Below, piece after piece: positions 6,208 through 7,868 of a stretch of DNA of 7,868 nt. Made by a program: the position numbers and the translations under genes. The notes under the pieces are model-generated. The model saw nothing but the letters and a program-made list of their open reading frames with translations, was not told where the DNA came from and did not search any database. Source of the stretch: an uncultured Bordetella sp. (lineage in GTDB: Bacteria > Pseudomonadota > Gammaproteobacteria > Burkholderiales > Burkholderiaceae_B). The stretch spans positions 1 through 7,868 of the forward strand of contig CALGFL010000413.1 in NCBI GenBank assembly GCA_937881145.1, read 5' to 3'. The stretch's first letter is position 1, and each line of letters opens with the position of its first letter.

Positions 6208-6642
6208 ATGGCGCATAGCGTACTCGTCCTGCATGGCCCCAATCTGAACCTGCTCGGCACACGCGAGCCCGGCATCTACGGCAGCCGCACCCTGGCGCAG
6301 ATCGATGCGGGTTTGGCGACGCTGGCCGGCGAGCTGGGTGTCAAGCTGGCGGCCTGGCAAAGCAATCACGAAGGCGAGCTGGTCGGGCGCATCCAGGCCG
6401 CCGCCGGCGACGGTACCGACTTCATCATCATCAACGCGGCCGCCTACACCCACACCAGCGTGGCGATACGCGACGCGCTGGCCGGCGTGGGCATTCCCTT
6501 CATTGAAGTACATTTGTCGAACATCTATAAACGCGAGCCGTTCCGGCATCACTCCTACCTGTCAGACATCGCGGTGGGACTGGTGAGCGGCTTGGGCGCC
6601 GACGGCTACGAAGCCGCGTTGCGCTACGCGGCGGGCCATTGA
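6208..6642 (+). CDS. aroQ: 3-dehydroquinate dehydratase, type II
   Basis: AroQ dehydrates 3-dehydroquinate to 3-dehydroshikimate, the step just before AroE, through an enolate intermediate as a cytoplasmic dodecamer. The 144-residue protein (family about 145-150) has every key motif: [17 protein letters not shown] with Arg19 and catalytic Tyr24, QSNHEGELV (51-59), [10 protein letters not shown] (75-84) with Asn76 and His82, [17 protein letters not shown] (100-116) with His102 and Arg113. The start at ATG 6208-6210 places the protein directly at the family N-terminus; an upstream TTG (6145) would add 21 residues unlike the family and begin inside a hairpin. No strong ribosome site is seen. It is the first gene of the aroQ-accB-accC cluster common in many proteobacteria; linkage to aroE 4.8 kb away on the other strand is only regional. 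Confidence 0.97.
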   Translation: MAHSVLVLHGPNLNLLGTREPGIYGSRTLAQIDAGLATLAGELGVKLAAWQSNHEGELVGRIQAAAGDGTDFIIINAAAYTHTSVAIRDALAGVGIPFIEVHLSNIYKREPFRHHSYLSDIAVGLVSGLGADGYEAALRYAAGH

Positions 6643-6718
6643 CCGGTCCCGTCGTTTCGATCTTTACGCGGGGCGGCCAGGCCGTCCGATCACAACAATC
6701 ACTCTGGAATAGCCTTCT

Positions 6719-7168
6719 ATGGACCTCCGTAAACTCAAGACCCTGATCGACCTGGTGGCCGAGTCCGGCATCGCCGAACTCGAAATCACCGAAGGCGAGG
6801 GCAAGGTTCGCATCGTCAAGTTTTCGCAGACCGTCCAGCCCGTGGCCTACAACCAGGCCGTCGCGCCCGTCGCCATGGCGGCCGCGCCCGCCGGGGCGGC
6901 TCCGGTCGCGGAAGCCGTCCCGGCCGCCATCCAGGGCCATGCGGTCAAGGCACCCATGGTCGGCACCTTCTACCGCGCGCCCAACCCCGGTGCTTCGCCT
7001 TTTGTCCAGGTGGGCCAGGCTGTCAAGGAAGGCGACCCCCTCTGCATCATCGAGGCGATGAAGCTGCTCAACGAGATCGAGGCCGACAAGTCGGGCGTCA
7101 TCAAGGAAATCCTGGTCGAGAACGGCGAGCCGGTCGAATACGGCCAGCCCCTGTTTGTCATTGGCTGA
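6719..7168 (+). CDS. accB: Acetyl-CoA carboxylase biotin carboxyl carrier protein
   Basis: AccB carries the biotin that shuttles carboxylate between biotin carboxylase (AccC) and carboxyltransferase (AccA/AccD) in the first step of fatty acid synthesis. The 149 residues (E. coli 156) have an N-terminal helical part ([18 protein letters not shown]) for AccC contact, a Pro/Ala-rich mobile linker (about 41-72), and a biotinyl domain with [19 protein letters not shown] (78-96, including the family thumb) and EAMKLLNEI with biotinylated Lys115. It lies 76 nt after aroQ and 12 nt before accC. The ribosome site is weak (GGA about 12 nt before ATG); accB is often autoregulated, but nothing in the 76-nt gap shows how. 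Confidence 0.98.
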   Translation: MDLRKLKTLIDLVAESGIAELEITEGEGKVRIVKFSQTVQPVAYNQAVAPVAMAAAPAGAAPVAEAVPAAIQGHAVKAPMVGTFYRAPNPGASPFVQVGQAVKEGDPLCIIEAMKLLNEIEADKSGVIKEILVENGEPVEYGQPLFVIG

Positions 7169-7180
7169 TAGTCGACTCCC

Positions 7181-7868
7181 ATGTTCGAAAAAATACTGAT
7201 CGCCAATCGCGGCGAGATCGCCCTGCGCATTCAGCGCGCTTGCCGCGAGCTGGGCATCAAGACGGTGGTCGTGCACTCCGAGGCCGACCGCGACGCCAAG
7301 TACGTGCGCCTGGCCGATGAATCGGTCTGTATCGGCCCCGCGCCTTCGCGCGAAAGCTACCTCAACATGCCGGCCATCATCTCGGCCGCCGAGGTGACCG
7401 ACGCCGAAGCCATCCACCCTGGCTACGGCTTTCTTTCCGAGAACGCCGATTTCGCCGAGCGCGTGGAAAAGAGCGGTTTCGTCTTCATCGGCCCGCGTCC
7501 CGAAACCATCCGCATGATGGGCGACAAGGTCTGCGCCAAGCGTGCCATGATCGAAGCCGGCGTGCCGGTGGTGCCCGGCTCCGAAGGCGCGCTGCCCGAC
7601 GACCCGCAGGAGATCATGCGCATCGCCCGCGAAGTGGGCTACCCGGTCATCATCAAGGCCGCCGGCGGCGGCGGCGGGCGCGGCATGCGCGTGGTGCACA
7701 CCGAGGCGCACCTCGGCAACGCGATCGCCACCACGCGCGCGGAAGCGCGCGCGGCGTTCGGCAACCCGCAGGTGTACATGGAGAAGTTCCTGGAGAACCC
7801 GCGCCACATCGAGATCCAGGTGCTGGCCGACGGCCAGGGCAACGCGATCCACCTGGGCGAGCGCGACT
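7181..7868 (+). CDS. accC: Biotin carboxylase subunit of acetyl-CoA carboxylase (3' end outside window)
   Basis: AccC uses ATP and bicarbonate to carboxylate the biotin on AccB. The first 229 residues are present of about 450. The N-terminal domain begins [17 protein letters not shown] and includes [11 protein letters not shown] (79-88). The ATP-grasp domain follows with Lys116 (GDKVCAK), Lys159 and the glycine-rich loop [11 protein letters not shown] (160-170), then HIEIQVL (209-215) and HLGERD at the window edge. It starts 12 nt after the accB stop with no clear ribosome site of its own, so translation probably follows accB. Alanine codons are mostly GCC, like mpl and unlike aroE. No frameshift is seen in the part present. 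Confidence 0.98.
   Translation, partial: MFEKILIANRGEIALRIQRACRELGIKTVVVHSEADRDAKYVRLADESVCIGPAPSRESYLNMPAIISAAEVTDAEAIHPGYGFLSENADFAERVEKSGFVFIGPRPETIRMMGDKVCAKRAMIEAGVPVVPGSEGALPDDPQEIMRIAREVGYPVIIKAAGGGGGRGMRVVHTEAHLGNAIATTRAEARAAFGNPQVYMEKFLENPRHIEIQVLADGQGNAIHLGERD

Noticed and set aside
6500..7852. Minus-strand open frame of about 450 codons opposite aroQ, accB and accC
   Set aside because: Antisense of three certain genes; composition reflects the complement of GC-rich codons, with no domain seen.

Overview
The window reads as chromosomal housekeeping DNA from betaproteobacteria of the order Burkholderiales. It is GC-rich, and the order rnb-yqiA-mpl / tlpA-like-aroQ-accB-accC is one I recall as common in that order. 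It does not look like DNA from a single lineage. The outer parts (from about 2,800 rightwards, and possibly the first ~280 bases) read like an Alcaligenaceae genome (Bordetella/Achromobacter type, GCC as main alanine codon). The middle (about 270 to 2,790) reads like Burkholderia/Paraburkholderia (GCG as main alanine codon, Burkholderia-like AroE and RNase II C-terminal half).

Layout, left to right. Bases 3-280 carry the C-terminal end of a CheR-type chemotaxis methyltransferase on the plus strand. It runs head-on into the first ~50 codons of mtgA on the minus strand, and neither gene is complete. The minus strand then carries, from right to left, mpl, yqiA, rnb, aroE and mtgA. The spacing is tight (21-nt and 10-nt gaps, a 4-nt ATGA overlap and a 50-nt gap), as in one transcription unit. 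The plus strand starts at about 5,592 with a TlpA-like thiol-disulfide protein, then aroQ, accB and the first half of accC, which runs off the right edge. The 77-bp region between mpl and the tlpA-like gene is the divergent promoter region.

Together the genes cover peptidoglycan recycling and synthesis (mpl, mtgA), two shikimate-pathway steps (aroQ, aroE), the first step of fatty acid synthesis (accB, accC), RNA turnover (rnb), a small serine hydrolase (yqiA) and periplasmic redox (tlpA-like).

I see no CRISPR array, tRNA, rRNA, insertion sequence or defence system, and no new multi-gene system. The main point of interest is the mosaic structure: a ~2.5-kb foreign-looking segment with one end inside rnb, where a 10-G tract sits at or near the switch, and the other at a cheR/mtgA fusion with no shared synteny. 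It could be real recombination or an assembly chimera; sequence alone cannot decide. No stretch longer than about 300 bases lacks a gene.
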